Assembly: GCA_017620255.1 (NCBI GenBank)
Contig: JAFZQU010000037.1
Location: 1 to 64,000 of the forward strand
Reading direction: 5' to 3'
Length of the DNA: 64,000 nt
Origin: Lachnospiraceae bacterium
Lineage (GTDB): Bacteria > Bacillota > Clostridia > Lachnospirales > Lachnospiraceae
Within the stretch, counting starts at the first letter, position 1, and every line of letters begins with the position of its first letter. Shown here one piece after another: positions 34,002 through 42,330 of the stretch. The notes under the pieces were generated by a model that did not search any database, had not been told where the DNA came from, and saw only the letters and a list, made by a program, of their open reading frames with translations. The position numbers and the translations under genes are program-made.

Positions 34002-34783
34002 TGGAAACGATCTCCATGACACGCGTCCTGAATAAACTGGACGCATACCTGGACAGGGACCAATACAGCGCAGCTGAGAGACATTTACAGTACTGGCTGC
34101 AGGAGGCAGACGCTCTGGGAGATTCCCGGAGCGCTTTTGCCATTTTGAACGAAATGGTCGGTCTCTACAGAAAACTGGAAAAGCAGAGCGAGGCGTTTAC
34201 GGCCTGCAACAGACTGCTGCAGCTGACGGAAGAGACGGGCATGGGCAAAACGGTCAGCGGGGCAACGGCCTACGTCAATATCGCAACGGCTTACAAAAGC
34301 TTCGGGATGGCAGAAACGGCACTGCCGCTCTACGAGCAGGCTAAAACGGTCTATGAGCGGGAACCGGTCCGGGACGCACGCCTGGCAGCCCTGTATAACA
34401 ATATGGCTCTGGCGCTTTCGGATCTTTCACGGTATGAGGAGGCGCAGCAGTTGTATGCCAAAGCACTGGAAGTGCTTTCACAGGTGGAAGGGAGCGAGCC
34501 GGAGATGGCGGTCACGCATTTGAACCGGGCGGATCTTCTCACGCTATCCCTCGGCGCGGAAGCAGCGGAAGAAGCCGTCACGCAGGATATCCTGCAGGCA
34601 AAAGAACTGCTGGATCAAGCCTGGGAAACGGGGGAGCGGAACGGAAACTTTGTATTTACAGCCGGAAAATGTATTCCCGTTTTCCGTTATTACGGCTATT
34701 TTCTCTATGCCTCTGTCCTGGAAGAACGGGTGAAAACAGTACGTTCCATGATGGATCCGGCAGACACGGATCCGACAAAATGA
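34001..34783 (+). CDS. tetratricopeptide-repeat protein
   Basis: 260 residues, all-helical, with TPR-like repeats in the middle: AYVNIATAYKSFGMAETALPLYEQA and LYNNMALALSDLSRYEEAQQLYAKAL, each carrying the usual small/large residue pattern (split by gaps in the family alignment). No signal peptide; soluble. Translationally coupled to trxA (TAATG), so probably works with or is regulated alongside it. Partner unknown. Confidence 0.8.
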   Translation: METISMTRVLNKLDAYLDRDQYSAAERHLQYWLQEADALGDSRSAFAILNEMVGLYRKLEKQSEAFTACNRLLQLTEETGMGKTVSGATAYVNIATAYKSFGMAETALPLYEQAKTVYEREPVRDARLAALYNNMALALSDLSRYEEAQQLYAKALEVLSQVEGSEPEMAVTHLNRADLLTLSLGAEAAEEAVTQDILQAKELLDQAWETGERNGNFVFTAGKCIPVFRYYGYFLYASVLEERVKTVRSMMDPADTDPTK

Positions 34784-34813
34784 AAATAAAATAAAACTTA
34801 TTGTAAAATATAC

Positions 34814-34828
34814 TTGACACTATGTCAA
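34814..34828. promoter_or_regulatory. operator candidate 1
   Basis: TTGACA-CTA-TGTCAA: a perfect 6-bp inverted repeat with a 3-base centre that includes the whole -35. A repressor bound here would block RNA polymerase. Confidence 0.5.
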
Positions 34829-34842
34829 AATAGTTGTATATT
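34814..34842 (+). promoter_or_regulatory. promoter of the membrane-protein/XRE pair
   Basis: TTGACA, 17-base spacer, TATATT; predicted start near 34849. It carries a dyad over the -35 and another over the start site. Confidence 0.75.
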
Positions 34843-34865
34843 GCATATAGGATATCCAAATGCAA
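34841..34865. promoter_or_regulatory. operator candidate 2
   Basis: A 25-base imperfect palindrome with outer arms TTGCAT/ATGCAA and the perfect core GGATATCC, placed over the predicted transcription start. Good candidate for autoregulation by the XRE protein at 35430. Confidence 0.5.
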
Positions 34866-34897
34866 TGTACAACTTGTTTTTTTAGGAGGATAAAAAA

Positions 34898-35428
34898 ATG
34901 GATGCATACAATATTGGAAAATTAGCCGGAGTATTAACCGGATTCGTAGTAGGTATTGTGCTTGTTGCGGTGATCGCACGGTTTGCCAACCGGAACAAAA
35001 AGATGAAAACAGAATATGATGAACGGCAGAACGTGATCCGCGGTATGGGATATAAATACGGGTTCTATGCGGTGGTACTCTATGCAGCCCTGCAGACGAT
35101 ATTGGCGGTTGCCGGGATCGAGCTGCCGATGGCACCGGAAGTACTGGCATTTTCCTATATCTTTCTCGGTGTGACCGTTACCTTTGTCTACTGCGTTCTC
35201 AACGATGCGTACTGGGGACTGAACAATAACAGAAGGCGTTATCTGATCCTGATGGGACTGATCATGCTGTTAAACGGCGCAGGCGTTGCAAGAGCCATTG
35301 CGGACGGAAGCCTGATCGTGGACGGGAAACTGAGTACCATGGGCATGAACCTGCTTGTAACGGTGATGTTCATCATCATGATGGCTGTCATGGGCATCCA
35401 GACGCTCAGGGAAAAGGCGGAGGACTGA
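34898..35428 (+). CDS. integral membrane protein paired with an XRE regulator
   Basis: 176 residues with five predicted helices: about 10-28, 50-68, 78-98, 108-126 and 145-165. A conserved-looking cytoplasmic loop TEYDERQNVIRGMGYKYG follows the first helix; the DERQ motif is common to small membrane proteins encoded next to XRE regulators in Firmicutes. Function unknown. AGGAGG precedes the ATG. One base separates its stop from the regulator's start. Confidence 0.82.
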   Translation: MDAYNIGKLAGVLTGFVVGIVLVAVIARFANRNKKMKTEYDERQNVIRGMGYKYGFYAVVLYAALQTILAVAGIELPMAPEVLAFSYIFLGVTVTFVYCVLNDAYWGLNNNRRRYLILMGLIMLLNGAGVARAIADGSLIVDGKLSTMGMNLLVTVMFIIMMAVMGIQTLREKAED

Positions 35429-35429
35429 T

Positions 35430-35627
35430 ATGAAAAACCTGAAATTAAAATCAGCCAGGGCCGCACTCGATCTTTCGCAGGAGGAACTGGCAAAGCGCTG
35501 CAATGTTTCCAGACAGACGATCAATGCGATCGAAAAGGGAGATTATAACCCGACGATCAATCTGTGCATCGCGATCTGCAGGGAACTGCATAAGACACTG
35601 GATGAACTGTTCTGGGAAGAAGATTAG
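35430..35627 (+). CDS. small XRE-family regulator
   Basis: 65 residues, just one helix-turn-helix: ARAALDLSQEELAKRCNVS then RQTINAIEKGDYNPT, as in Xre/YozG-type proteins. No effector domain. AAGGCGGAGG-like site in the end of the membrane-protein gene. Such pairs usually repress their own promoter, and the dyads at 34814-34865 fit. Confidence 0.93.
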   Translation: MKNLKLKSARAALDLSQEELAKRCNVSRQTINAIEKGDYNPTINLCIAICRELHKTLDELFWEED

Positions 35628-35630
35628 GCC

Positions 35631-36572
35631 TTATACGCCTAAAAAGATGTTCCAGTTTCTGAGCGTACCGTCTTTGATACGGTCATTTACAAGATAAGCA
35701 TGTTTTTCAAGATCCGCGCCGGTGGCCTGCGTCAGCTGTTCTGCTTTTAACGCCTGTACCATCAGCGCGGCTGTGTCTTCGATCATTTCCGATTTCACGC
35801 TTGCGGTTTTCTCATCATTCTCAGAGGAGATCAGGAATTCCAGGGATTCAGACAGATTCCCGAACAGGGAAAGCGACCGCAGTGCGTAAAAACTCCACTT
35901 ATAATAAGGCATATAGGTACGGTTCAGCAGAAAGACCACATGCAGGGCGGCATCCGTGAAGGTGTGCACGGCAAGCTGTGCCGCACCCGTTTCACCGCGT
36001 TTCAGAAGGCGCGGATAATTGTACTGTCCGGCCTGACCCATGGTCAGAAGATAGCCGGCCAGTTTTTTCAGACGGACCGGCTCGGGATAATAGGACAGCT
36101 TTTCCCGGATCGCGCTGAACGCACCGGAACCGTCAAAAAAGACTTCGCCGTTGACTGCTTCCGCCAGAGCATATTCCGGCGTCATCAGCCATTGCATCGA
36201 AGTCAGTTCCCCGTTTTTGCTGCCGCACTTGCTTTCGTAAAAATCAGCCATGCGCAGGACACCGTGGCGGTTCCCGCCGACAGGGCTTAACGGGCTTCTG
36301 TCATAGCCCATAAAAGAATCCGGCAGATGTGTATAGGCGCGCTGCAGGCGGAATGCGGTCTTTTCATCGACCGTTTCCTCATCCGGCAGGAAGATGCAGA
36401 ACCCCGGTTCGAAATCATGATCCGTGGAGATCTCATCGTCATATCCGAAACACTCCGAACCACTTCCCACAAGACCTGTGGCAAGGTATGGCAACACTTC
36501 CGGAAAGGATTCCGCAAGCATCGGGGCGCCGTATGTTTCATAGAAGTCTTTTGCCAGCTTCAGTCCCTGCAT
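35631..36572 (-). CDS. DUF4037 nucleotidyltransferase-fold protein
   Basis: 313 residues. The N-terminal part has a nucleotidyltransferase-like motif, GLVGSGSECFGYDDE followed by STDHDF, the pattern of DUF4037 proteins; GS and DxD-type acidic residues would bind metal and nucleotide. The rest is helical. Substrate unknown. Starts 6 bases after the stop of the Sel1-like gene with no clear ribosome site. It ends 4 bases from the convergent XRE stop. Confidence 0.8.
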   Translation of the reverse strand: MQGLKLAKDFYETYGAPMLAESFPEVLPYLATGLVGSGSECFGYDDEISTDHDFEPGFCIFLPDEETVDEKTAFRLQRAYTHLPDSFMGYDRSPLSPVGGNRHGVLRMADFYESKCGSKNGELTSMQWLMTPEYALAEAVNGEVFFDGSGAFSAIREKLSYYPEPVRLKKLAGYLLTMGQAGQYNYPRLLKRGETGAAQLAVHTFTDAALHVVFLLNRTYMPYYKWSFYALRSLSLFGNLSESLEFLISSENDEKTASVKSEMIEDTAALMVQALKAEQLTQATGADLEKHAYLVNDRIKDGTLRNWNIFLGV

Positions 36573-36577
36573 AAGGC

Positions 36578-37645
36578 TTATAATTCCATTGCGATATCGT
36601 ACACTTCGGGATTGAGTTCCCGGATGTAATCCATATGCTCGTTCAGCAGTTCGATGTTGTTGTCATAGTCCTTGTGGAAATATTTGATCAGGTTGAAGAA
36701 AGACCAGGCGGAATTGGCGTCGGGATAAACCGTTGCTTTGGTGAAGTATTCCTTGGCCAGGGCCGTATCGATGTATTCCCGGCAGGTGATCTTGCCGCCT
36801 TTGCCCTTGATCTCGCCGGTCATATAGAACAGCCCCAGGCGGTTGGCCGCATAGGGCTCGTATTTATCTGCGGAGATCTTCAGATAATGGATGTATTTCA
36901 TGATGCATTCTTTCAGGAATTCTTCGTCTTTGCCGCTCTGGCTCATGCGGATGATCCTTGCCGCTTCCCTGGCGGCTAAGTTGTTGCAGGCGTAGACATA
37001 GCCTTCCTGTGCGCTGGTCGCAAAGAAGAGTTCCGCGATGGCCGCGCATTGTGCGGAACTGTCGCAGGAAGTGACTTTTAAAGAGATCTCGGGAAAATCA
37101 CGGTCTGCAACCGTTTCACGGATCACGTCTTTTAAGGCTGCAAACGTTTCTTCGTCCCCGGCAGCTTCCCGGAGGATCCGGCCGACCAGATTGATGGCGC
37201 CGGAAGCGTTGATGAAGGTAATACAGGCAACGGCCAGTTCCAGTGCCGTTGCGAGACGCTCGTAGATGGTCATGGATTCGATCAGATCGATCGTTTCGCA
37301 CTTCTGCAGGGAAGATTCCCGGCGGTAGTTGACCAGATAATACCCGATGGTCCAGAACGAAAGCGGATAGGAAACGCCGCTGCAGTGCCACTCCCCGTTC
37401 TCCACGGTGATCCCGGCAGATCTTAAATAGAGCGAGAAAGCTTCGCGGTAAGGATTTCTGCGCAGGATCTTTTTATAAAAGACCAGGTCCGCATACAGTT
37501 TGCAGGCGACCGTATTGCCTTCGTCTGCCAGACACATGATCTCGCGTTCCGCCGTCTGGGATGAGACGCCGGATTTTTCCAGGATCTGTTCGGTGTAATC
37601 TTTCAGGTCGTTTTCGTAACTGCCGTCGCAGGTAAATCTGTTCAT
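36578..37645 (-). CDS. Sel1/TPR-like helical repeat protein of unknown function
   Basis: 355 residues, all-helical, no signal peptide. Segments such as CKLYADLVFYKKILRRNPYREA and AANRLGLFYMTGEI followed by AKEYFTKATVYPD look like Sel1/TPR-type repeats (each quoted piece is a separate part of the protein). Family not recognised. GGAGGGG lies about 11 bases before the ATG and a TATAAT box at 37693-37698 supplies a promoter. Co-transcribed with the DUF4037 gene; likely partners. Confidence 0.75.
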   Translation of the reverse strand: MNRFTCDGSYENDLKDYTEQILEKSGVSSQTAEREIMCLADEGNTVACKLYADLVFYKKILRRNPYREAFSLYLRSAGITVENGEWHCSGVSYPLSFWTIGYYLVNYRRESSLQKCETIDLIESMTIYERLATALELAVACITFINASGAINLVGRILREAAGDEETFAALKDVIRETVADRDFPEISLKVTSCDSSAQCAAIAELFFATSAQEGYVYACNNLAAREAARIIRMSQSGKDEEFLKECIMKYIHYLKISADKYEPYAANRLGLFYMTGEIKGKGGKITCREYIDTALAKEYFTKATVYPDANSAWSFFNLIKYFHKDYDNNIELLNEHMDYIRELNPEVYDIAMEL

Positions 37646-37692
37646 CTGATCCGTCCCCTCCGAATAGTAAGAGTTCGTTACTTCCGCTCCAT

Positions 37693-37698
37693 ATTATA
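37693..37698 (-). promoter_or_regulatory. -10 box of the Sel1-like/DUF4037 operon
   Basis: TATAAT on the minus strand, about 48 bases before the ATG at 37645. No good -35 at 17 bases; an activator may be needed. The 305-base gap 37646-37950 otherwise holds the larA control region. Confidence 0.45.
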
Positions 37699-37848
37699 TC
37701 ACAGAATCGGTTTACGCACAGGCTCTTTCGGGAAATGCCACGCTCTTGAAAAAACACGATAAAACCGCCATTTGTCGTGCAAAAAGCACAATGTTTTGAT
37801 GTGACTTTGCATGTTTTTGTGCAATATAGCCAAAAAGGAAGGGCGAAA

Positions 37849-37860
37849 ATTGTCGACAAT
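37849..37860. promoter_or_regulatory. GntR-type operator candidate
   Basis: ATTGTCGACAAT, a perfect 12-bp palindrome ending 4 bases before the larA -35. Core GT-N-AC-like symmetry fits FCD-type GntR regulators such as the one at 42330. Confidence 0.5.
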
Positions 37861-37864
37861 CCGA

Positions 37865-37893
37865 TTGACATGCAGGCACTGAAATTCTAAAAT
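37865..37893 (+). promoter_or_regulatory. larA operon promoter
   Basis: TTGACA, 17-base spacer, TAAAAT; start near 37900 and a leader of about 50 bases. Confidence 0.75.
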
Positions 37894-37950
37894 ATTTATA
37901 AAGTGTTATGAAGTGATACGGACTTCTCATCGCCGGTAAGGGGGACATAC

Positions 37951-39228
37951 ATGAAAACATTCAAGATCCCATATTACACGTCAACGCTTGACCTGCATGT
38001 CGATGAAGCCAATCTGGAAGCTGAAATTTACGCCAAAACAGATGAATACAAAGCAGACAAGTCTGAAGAGGAACTGGTAAAGGATGCACTGGAACATCCG
38101 ATCGGTTCTAAAAAACTGCGCGAGCTCGCGGCCGGGAAGGAAAAAGTCGTGATCGTAACGAGTGATCATACCCGGGCGGTCCCGAGTAAACTGACTTTGC
38201 CGATCCTGCTTAGTGAGATCCGCACGGGAAATCCCGATGCGGACATCACGATCCTGATCGCGACGGGACTTCACAGGGCCACAACGCCTGAGGAGCAGCG
38301 CAGGATGTTCGGGGATGCGATCGTGGACAACGAGAAGATCGTTGTAAACGAGGCATTTAAGGAGGATGATTTTGCCTTTATAAGAACGCTTCCTTCAGGC
38401 GCCGATCTGTGGGTCAACAAAGTAGCAGTCAATTGTGATCTCCTGATCACGGAAGGTTTCATTGAACCGCACTTTTTCGCAGGTTTTTCCGGCGGGAGAA
38501 AGAGCATCCTGCCCGGTATCTGCAATGCAACGACCGTCAATGAAAATCATTCCTACAAGGCGATCTCCAGTCCGTTCTCCACGACGGGCGTTCTTGCAAA
38601 CAATCCGATCCATGAGGATATGATCTGCGCGGCACGGGCCGTCAATGTGCAGTTTATCTTAAACGTAGCCTTAAACGGAGAGAAAAAAGTGATCGCCGCC
38701 TTTGCGGGAGATCTGGAAGAAGCACACGCAGAAGGCGTTTCATTTGTCAGAAGCCTTGCGCAGTGTCCTTCCGTTACGGGCGACATTGTCATCACCAGTA
38801 ACGGCGGGTATCCGCTCGACCAGAACCTGTACCAGAGCCCGAAAGCGGTCGCGACCGCGGAAGCCTGCTGCAGGGACGGCGGCGTGATCATCATGTGCGC
38901 TTCCTGCTATGACGGCATGGGCGGCACGCATTTCGAGAAGCTGATCGTCAAGGGAACGGTGGATGAGATCGATGAATATCTGTCGAAGATCCCGCCCAAA
39001 GAAACGATCCCCGAACAGTGGTGCGCACAGATCTATTCCAGGATCCTGAAGAAGCACACCGTGATCCTGGTAACGACGTATCTGGATCATGAGCTGGTGA
39101 AGAAAGCCAATATGGTCCCGGCTTCTTCGCCGGATGAAGCCCTTGCGATGGCATATGACATGGTAGGAAAAGACGCAAGAGTCGTTGTGATCCCGGACGG
39201 TGTTGCGGTGCTGGCTGTTAAACCGTAA
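37951..39228 (+). CDS. larA: LarA-family nickel-pincer racemase/epimerase
   Basis: 425 residues of the lactate racemase family. Visible: TSDHTRAVPS near residue 70, TGLHRATT with a catalytic His, and EPHFFAGFSGGRKSILPGI, whose Lys binds the nickel-pincer cofactor covalently. The family now covers racemases and 2-epimerases of several 2-hydroxyacids. Because uxaA-type dehydratase, a GntP permease and a GntR regulator follow, a sugar acid (for example a hexonate or hexarate) is a likelier substrate than lactate. GGGGG site before the ATG. Confidence 0.93.
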   Translation: MKTFKIPYYTSTLDLHVDEANLEAEIYAKTDEYKADKSEEELVKDALEHPIGSKKLRELAAGKEKVVIVTSDHTRAVPSKLTLPILLSEIRTGNPDADITILIATGLHRATTPEEQRRMFGDAIVDNEKIVVNEAFKEDDFAFIRTLPSGADLWVNKVAVNCDLLITEGFIEPHFFAGFSGGRKSILPGICNATTVNENHSYKAISSPFSTTGVLANNPIHEDMICAARAVNVQFILNVALNGEKKVIAAFAGDLEEAHAEGVSFVRSLAQCPSVTGDIVITSNGGYPLDQNLYQSPKAVATAEACCRDGGVIIMCASCYDGMGGTHFEKLIVKGTVDEIDEYLSKIPPKETIPEQWCAQIYSRILKKHTVILVTTYLDHELVKKANMVPASSPDEALAMAYDMVGKDARVVVIPDGVAVLAVKP

Positions 39229-39256
39229 TACTGCGGCAACAGGATGGAGGCAGAAC

Positions 39257-39559
39257 ATGGAAATGAAACTTGCATTAAAAGTTGACGATCTTGATAACGT
39301 GGCCACGATCTTTGCCAATGACGTGACTGCGGGTACGACCGTTGAAGTACGTGACAAGCAGGGAAAGACGGAACAGATCCGTCTGAGTGCCGATGTGCCC
39401 TACGGTCACAAGATCGCGCTGACAGACATCGCACGCGGCGATAAGATCATGAAGTACGGTGAGTGTATCGGTGCCGCAAGCACTGATATCAAAAAGGGCG
39501 ACTATGTGCATGTGCACAATCTGGAAGCGCTTCGCGGAAGAGGGGATATCCCCGGCTGA
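39257..39559 (+). CDS. UxaA-type sugar-acid dehydratase, small (SAF) subunit
   Basis: 100 residues forming the SAF domain at the N-terminus of altronate/galactarate dehydratases: DVTAGTTVEV, VPYGHKIALTDIARGDKIMKYGE (two adjacent blocks) and GDYVHVHNLE with its conserved His. In E. coli UxaA this part is fused to the catalytic domain; here it is a separate gene 25 bases before it. GGAGG precedes ATG 39257. Confidence 0.92.
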   Translation: MEMKLALKVDDLDNVATIFANDVTAGTTVEVRDKQGKTEQIRLSADVPYGHKIALTDIARGDKIMKYGECIGAASTDIKKGDYVHVHNLEALRGRGDIPG

Positions 39560-39584
39560 GGATGCGAAGATCAGGAGGTAGGAT

Positions 39585-40757
39585 ATGAAATTTCAAGGAT
39601 ACAGACGTGCAAATGGAAAGGTCGGATCGAGAAATCTGGTCGCGGTGATCCCGAGCGTGATCTGTGCAAATGATGTGGGACAGGCGATCTGCCGGCAGGT
39701 GCAGGGAACGATCGGCTATTTCCACCATCAGGGTTGCTGTCAGCTTCCCATCGATCTGAAGAGGGTAACGGATACGCTTTCCAATCTGGGACAGAGCCCG
39801 AACGTCGGCGCTGCGCTCATTGTCAGTCTCGGCTGCGAGGGAACGGATCACGAACGGCTCGTGCAGGAGATCGCAGCCAGCGGCAAACCGGTTGAGATCA
39901 TAAGGATCCAGGAACTCGGCGGCACGAGCAGAGCCATTCAGGAAGGGATCGATCTGGCGCAGAAACTGGTACAGGAGATCTCCGTGCAACAGAGAGAGGA
40001 AGCGGATATTTCCGAAGTGGTCATGGCGATCAAGTGCGGTGCGAGTGATACGACATCCGGCATGGCCAGCAACTGCGTGATCGGATATGTGGCCGACAAA
40101 CTCGTCGATCTGGGCGCCACCGTTGTATTCGGTGAAACGACGGAGTTCTTGGGCGGAGAACATATTCTGGCACGCCGCGCCGTCGGCGGGGAAAACGGTC
40201 CTGTGGGTCAGAAGATCTACGAGATCGTGAACCGTATGGAAGAGCGCGCGAAATCCGTCGGAGAAGACATGCGCGGCGGGCAGCCGACGCCCGGAAACAT
40301 CGCAGGCGGGCTTTCCAGTATCGAGGAAAAGAGCCTTGGCGCCATTGTAAAGTCAGGTCATCGTCCTATTCAGGGCGTTTTGGAATATACGGAACGGATA
40401 GACGGTCAGAAGGGACTCTGGATCAAGGATGCCCCGGGACGCGAACCCGAGATCTTAACGGGTATGGCGGCAACCGGCGCCCAGTTCATGATGTTCTCTA
40501 CCGGCCGTGGGGCTCCGCAGGGGTTCCCGTCGATGCCTGTGATCAAGATCTGTGGCAATCCCAATACCTACGAACGCATGCAGCATGATATGGATCTGAA
40601 TGCCGGACGTATCATATTGGGTGAGAAGACCATAGAGGAAGTCGGAGAGGAAGCATTTGCCCTGATGCTGGAAGTCCTGTCCGGCAGGATGACGAAGAAC
40701 GAGGCACTTGGATATTACGGCTCCATGGATATCTTCTGCTTAGGTCCCGTCATCTGA
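39585..40757 (+). CDS. UxaA-type sugar-acid dehydratase, large subunit
   Basis: 390 residues of the D-galactarate/altronate dehydratase C-terminal family. Opening FQGYRRANGKVGSRNLVAVIPSV (two blocks), YFHHQGCCQL and IKCGASDTTSGMASN carry the Cys/His residues that bind the catalytic iron. Removes water from a hexonate or hexarate to give a 2-keto-3-deoxy acid. Forms the enzyme with the small subunit upstream. AGGAGG before the ATG. No aldolase or kinase for the product is in the window. Confidence 0.93.
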   Translation: MKFQGYRRANGKVGSRNLVAVIPSVICANDVGQAICRQVQGTIGYFHHQGCCQLPIDLKRVTDTLSNLGQSPNVGAALIVSLGCEGTDHERLVQEIAASGKPVEIIRIQELGGTSRAIQEGIDLAQKLVQEISVQQREEADISEVVMAIKCGASDTTSGMASNCVIGYVADKLVDLGATVVFGETTEFLGGEHILARRAVGGENGPVGQKIYEIVNRMEERAKSVGEDMRGGQPTPGNIAGGLSSIEEKSLGAIVKSGHRPIQGVLEYTERIDGQKGLWIKDAPGREPEILTGMAATGAQFMMFSTGRGAPQGFPSMPVIKICGNPNTYERMQHDMDLNAGRIILGEKTIEEVGEEAFALMLEVLSGRMTKNEALGYYGSMDIFCLGPVI

Positions 40758-40814
40758 GATTTTAAGTACTTATTTTATGGGAAACTATCAAACTATGAAG
40801 GAGGGATGTTTCGT

Positions 40815-42263
40815 ATGGGTATTAATCCGGTAGTAGCGATGCTGATCGGTATCGTTGTAATGCTGGTCCTGATCATCTTCACAAAGATGCACGCTTTTCC
40901 GTCGCTGATCATTTCCGCGATCCTGATCGCGGTACTGGCAACGGACTTTTCCGCGGAGGACGCATCTTTGCCGGGGACGATCGGCACTGTAACTAAGGGC
41001 TTTGGTAACACGATGGCCAGCATCGGTGTTGTCATCGGCTTTGGTTGTATCATGGGTATTTTCTTAGAGAGGAGCGGTGCCGCAAAGAGAATGGCACTGA
41101 CGATCTTAAAACTTGTCGGGGTTAAGAACTGCGATGTGGTTCTCGGCCTGACGGGCTTCATCGTATCGATCCCGGTATTCTGTGATTCCGGTTTCGTGAT
41201 CCTTTCCTCTCTTGCGAAAGAATTCTCACGCCTGACCAAGAAATCCATGGTATGGCTTGGCGGTATTCTCGGTATGGGACTTTATATCACACACTTTATG
41301 GTTCCGCCGACGCCGGGCCCGCTTGCAGTGGTAAGTACTTTCCAGGAAAACGGATTTGACATCGATCTGGGGTTATATATCATCTTTGGTATCCTGATCT
41401 CCATTCCGCTGTTTATCTTCTCCGTATTCCTGTTCAGATGGTTTGGTAAGAAGTTCCCGAATCTCATCGTTCCCTATGATATTGACCGTTCCAAATACAC
41501 CGAGGCGCAGCTGACGGTTTTGGACCGTATCAAAGAAAAACAGGACAAGAACGAAGATCTGGTAACGGAAGACTTCGCAGAGCTTTTGAATGCAGAGACA
41601 CTGCCGAGCGCAGGCCTTTCCTTTGCAACGCTCCTGATCCCGATCGTTCTGATCTTCTGCAACACGATCGTCGGACAGATCGGTGCACTGAAGGGAACCG
41701 GTTTCGCAAGTGTAGTACAGTTCTTAGGACAGCCGGTCATGGCACTGTTCATTTCCATTCTGATGGGTGCTTTCCTGCTCTGCAAGACATATGACAAGAA
41801 GACCTGTATCTCCATGATGAATGATGCCTGCAAAGACGCGGGCCCGATCGTATTCATCACGGCAGCAGGCGGCGCACTCGGTGCAGTCATCAATGCAACC
41901 GGTGCAGCACAGATGATGGCAGACGGCATCGTTGCAGCAGGTGTTCCTGCGATCTTGGTTCCGATCATTATCGGTGTGATCATGAGATTCCCGCAGGGTT
42001 CCGGCACAACGGCAATGGTTACGGGTTCCGCGATCGTAGCACCGATGGTAACGGCACTCGGACTGAATCCGTATATCGCGGCACTGACCCTTTGCTTAAC
42101 GACCATGTGCCCGAGTTATCTGAACGATTCTTATTTCCATGTTGTTACGAACTTCTCCGGAATGGATATCAAGACGAGTTTGAAGACATGGACGATAGGA
42201 ACGATCCTGGTTCCGATCTTCGGTTCCATCATTTTTGCGATCCTGTCGATCTTTATCCACTGA
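40815..42263 (+). CDS. GntP-family gluconate/sugar-acid permease
   Basis: 482 residues with about 12-14 helices, typical of GntP-type organic acid:proton symporters. Family marks include the polar loop VPPTPGPLAVVSTF near residue 160 and RFPQGSGTTAMVTGSAIV near residue 385. ATG 40815 is 9 bases after AAGGAGGG; ATG 40806 touches it. Brings the sugar acid into the cell for LarA and the dehydratase. Confidence 0.93.
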   Translation: MGINPVVAMLIGIVVMLVLIIFTKMHAFPSLIISAILIAVLATDFSAEDASLPGTIGTVTKGFGNTMASIGVVIGFGCIMGIFLERSGAAKRMALTILKLVGVKNCDVVLGLTGFIVSIPVFCDSGFVILSSLAKEFSRLTKKSMVWLGGILGMGLYITHFMVPPTPGPLAVVSTFQENGFDIDLGLYIIFGILISIPLFIFSVFLFRWFGKKFPNLIVPYDIDRSKYTEAQLTVLDRIKEKQDKNEDLVTEDFAELLNAETLPSAGLSFATLLIPIVLIFCNTIVGQIGALKGTGFASVVQFLGQPVMALFISILMGAFLLCKTYDKKTCISMMNDACKDAGPIVFITAAGGALGAVINATGAAQMMADGIVAAGVPAILVPIIIGVIMRFPQGSGTTAMVTGSAIVAPMVTALGLNPYIAALTLCLTTMCPSYLNDSYFHVVTNFSGMDIKTSLKTWTIGTILVPIFGSIIFAILSIFIH

Positions 42264-42300
42264 CCGGCAGTTTAGACAGACTATAGTTTTCCATAAAACC

Positions 42301-42330
42301 GGGGAACGCCGCTTTCACATGGGCGTTCCT
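42301..42330. terminator. hairpin between the convergent permease and regulator genes
   Basis: GGAACGCC, 11-base loop, GGCGTTCC. No good T-tract on the plus strand, so it may be a weak bidirectional terminator. Confidence 0.5.
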
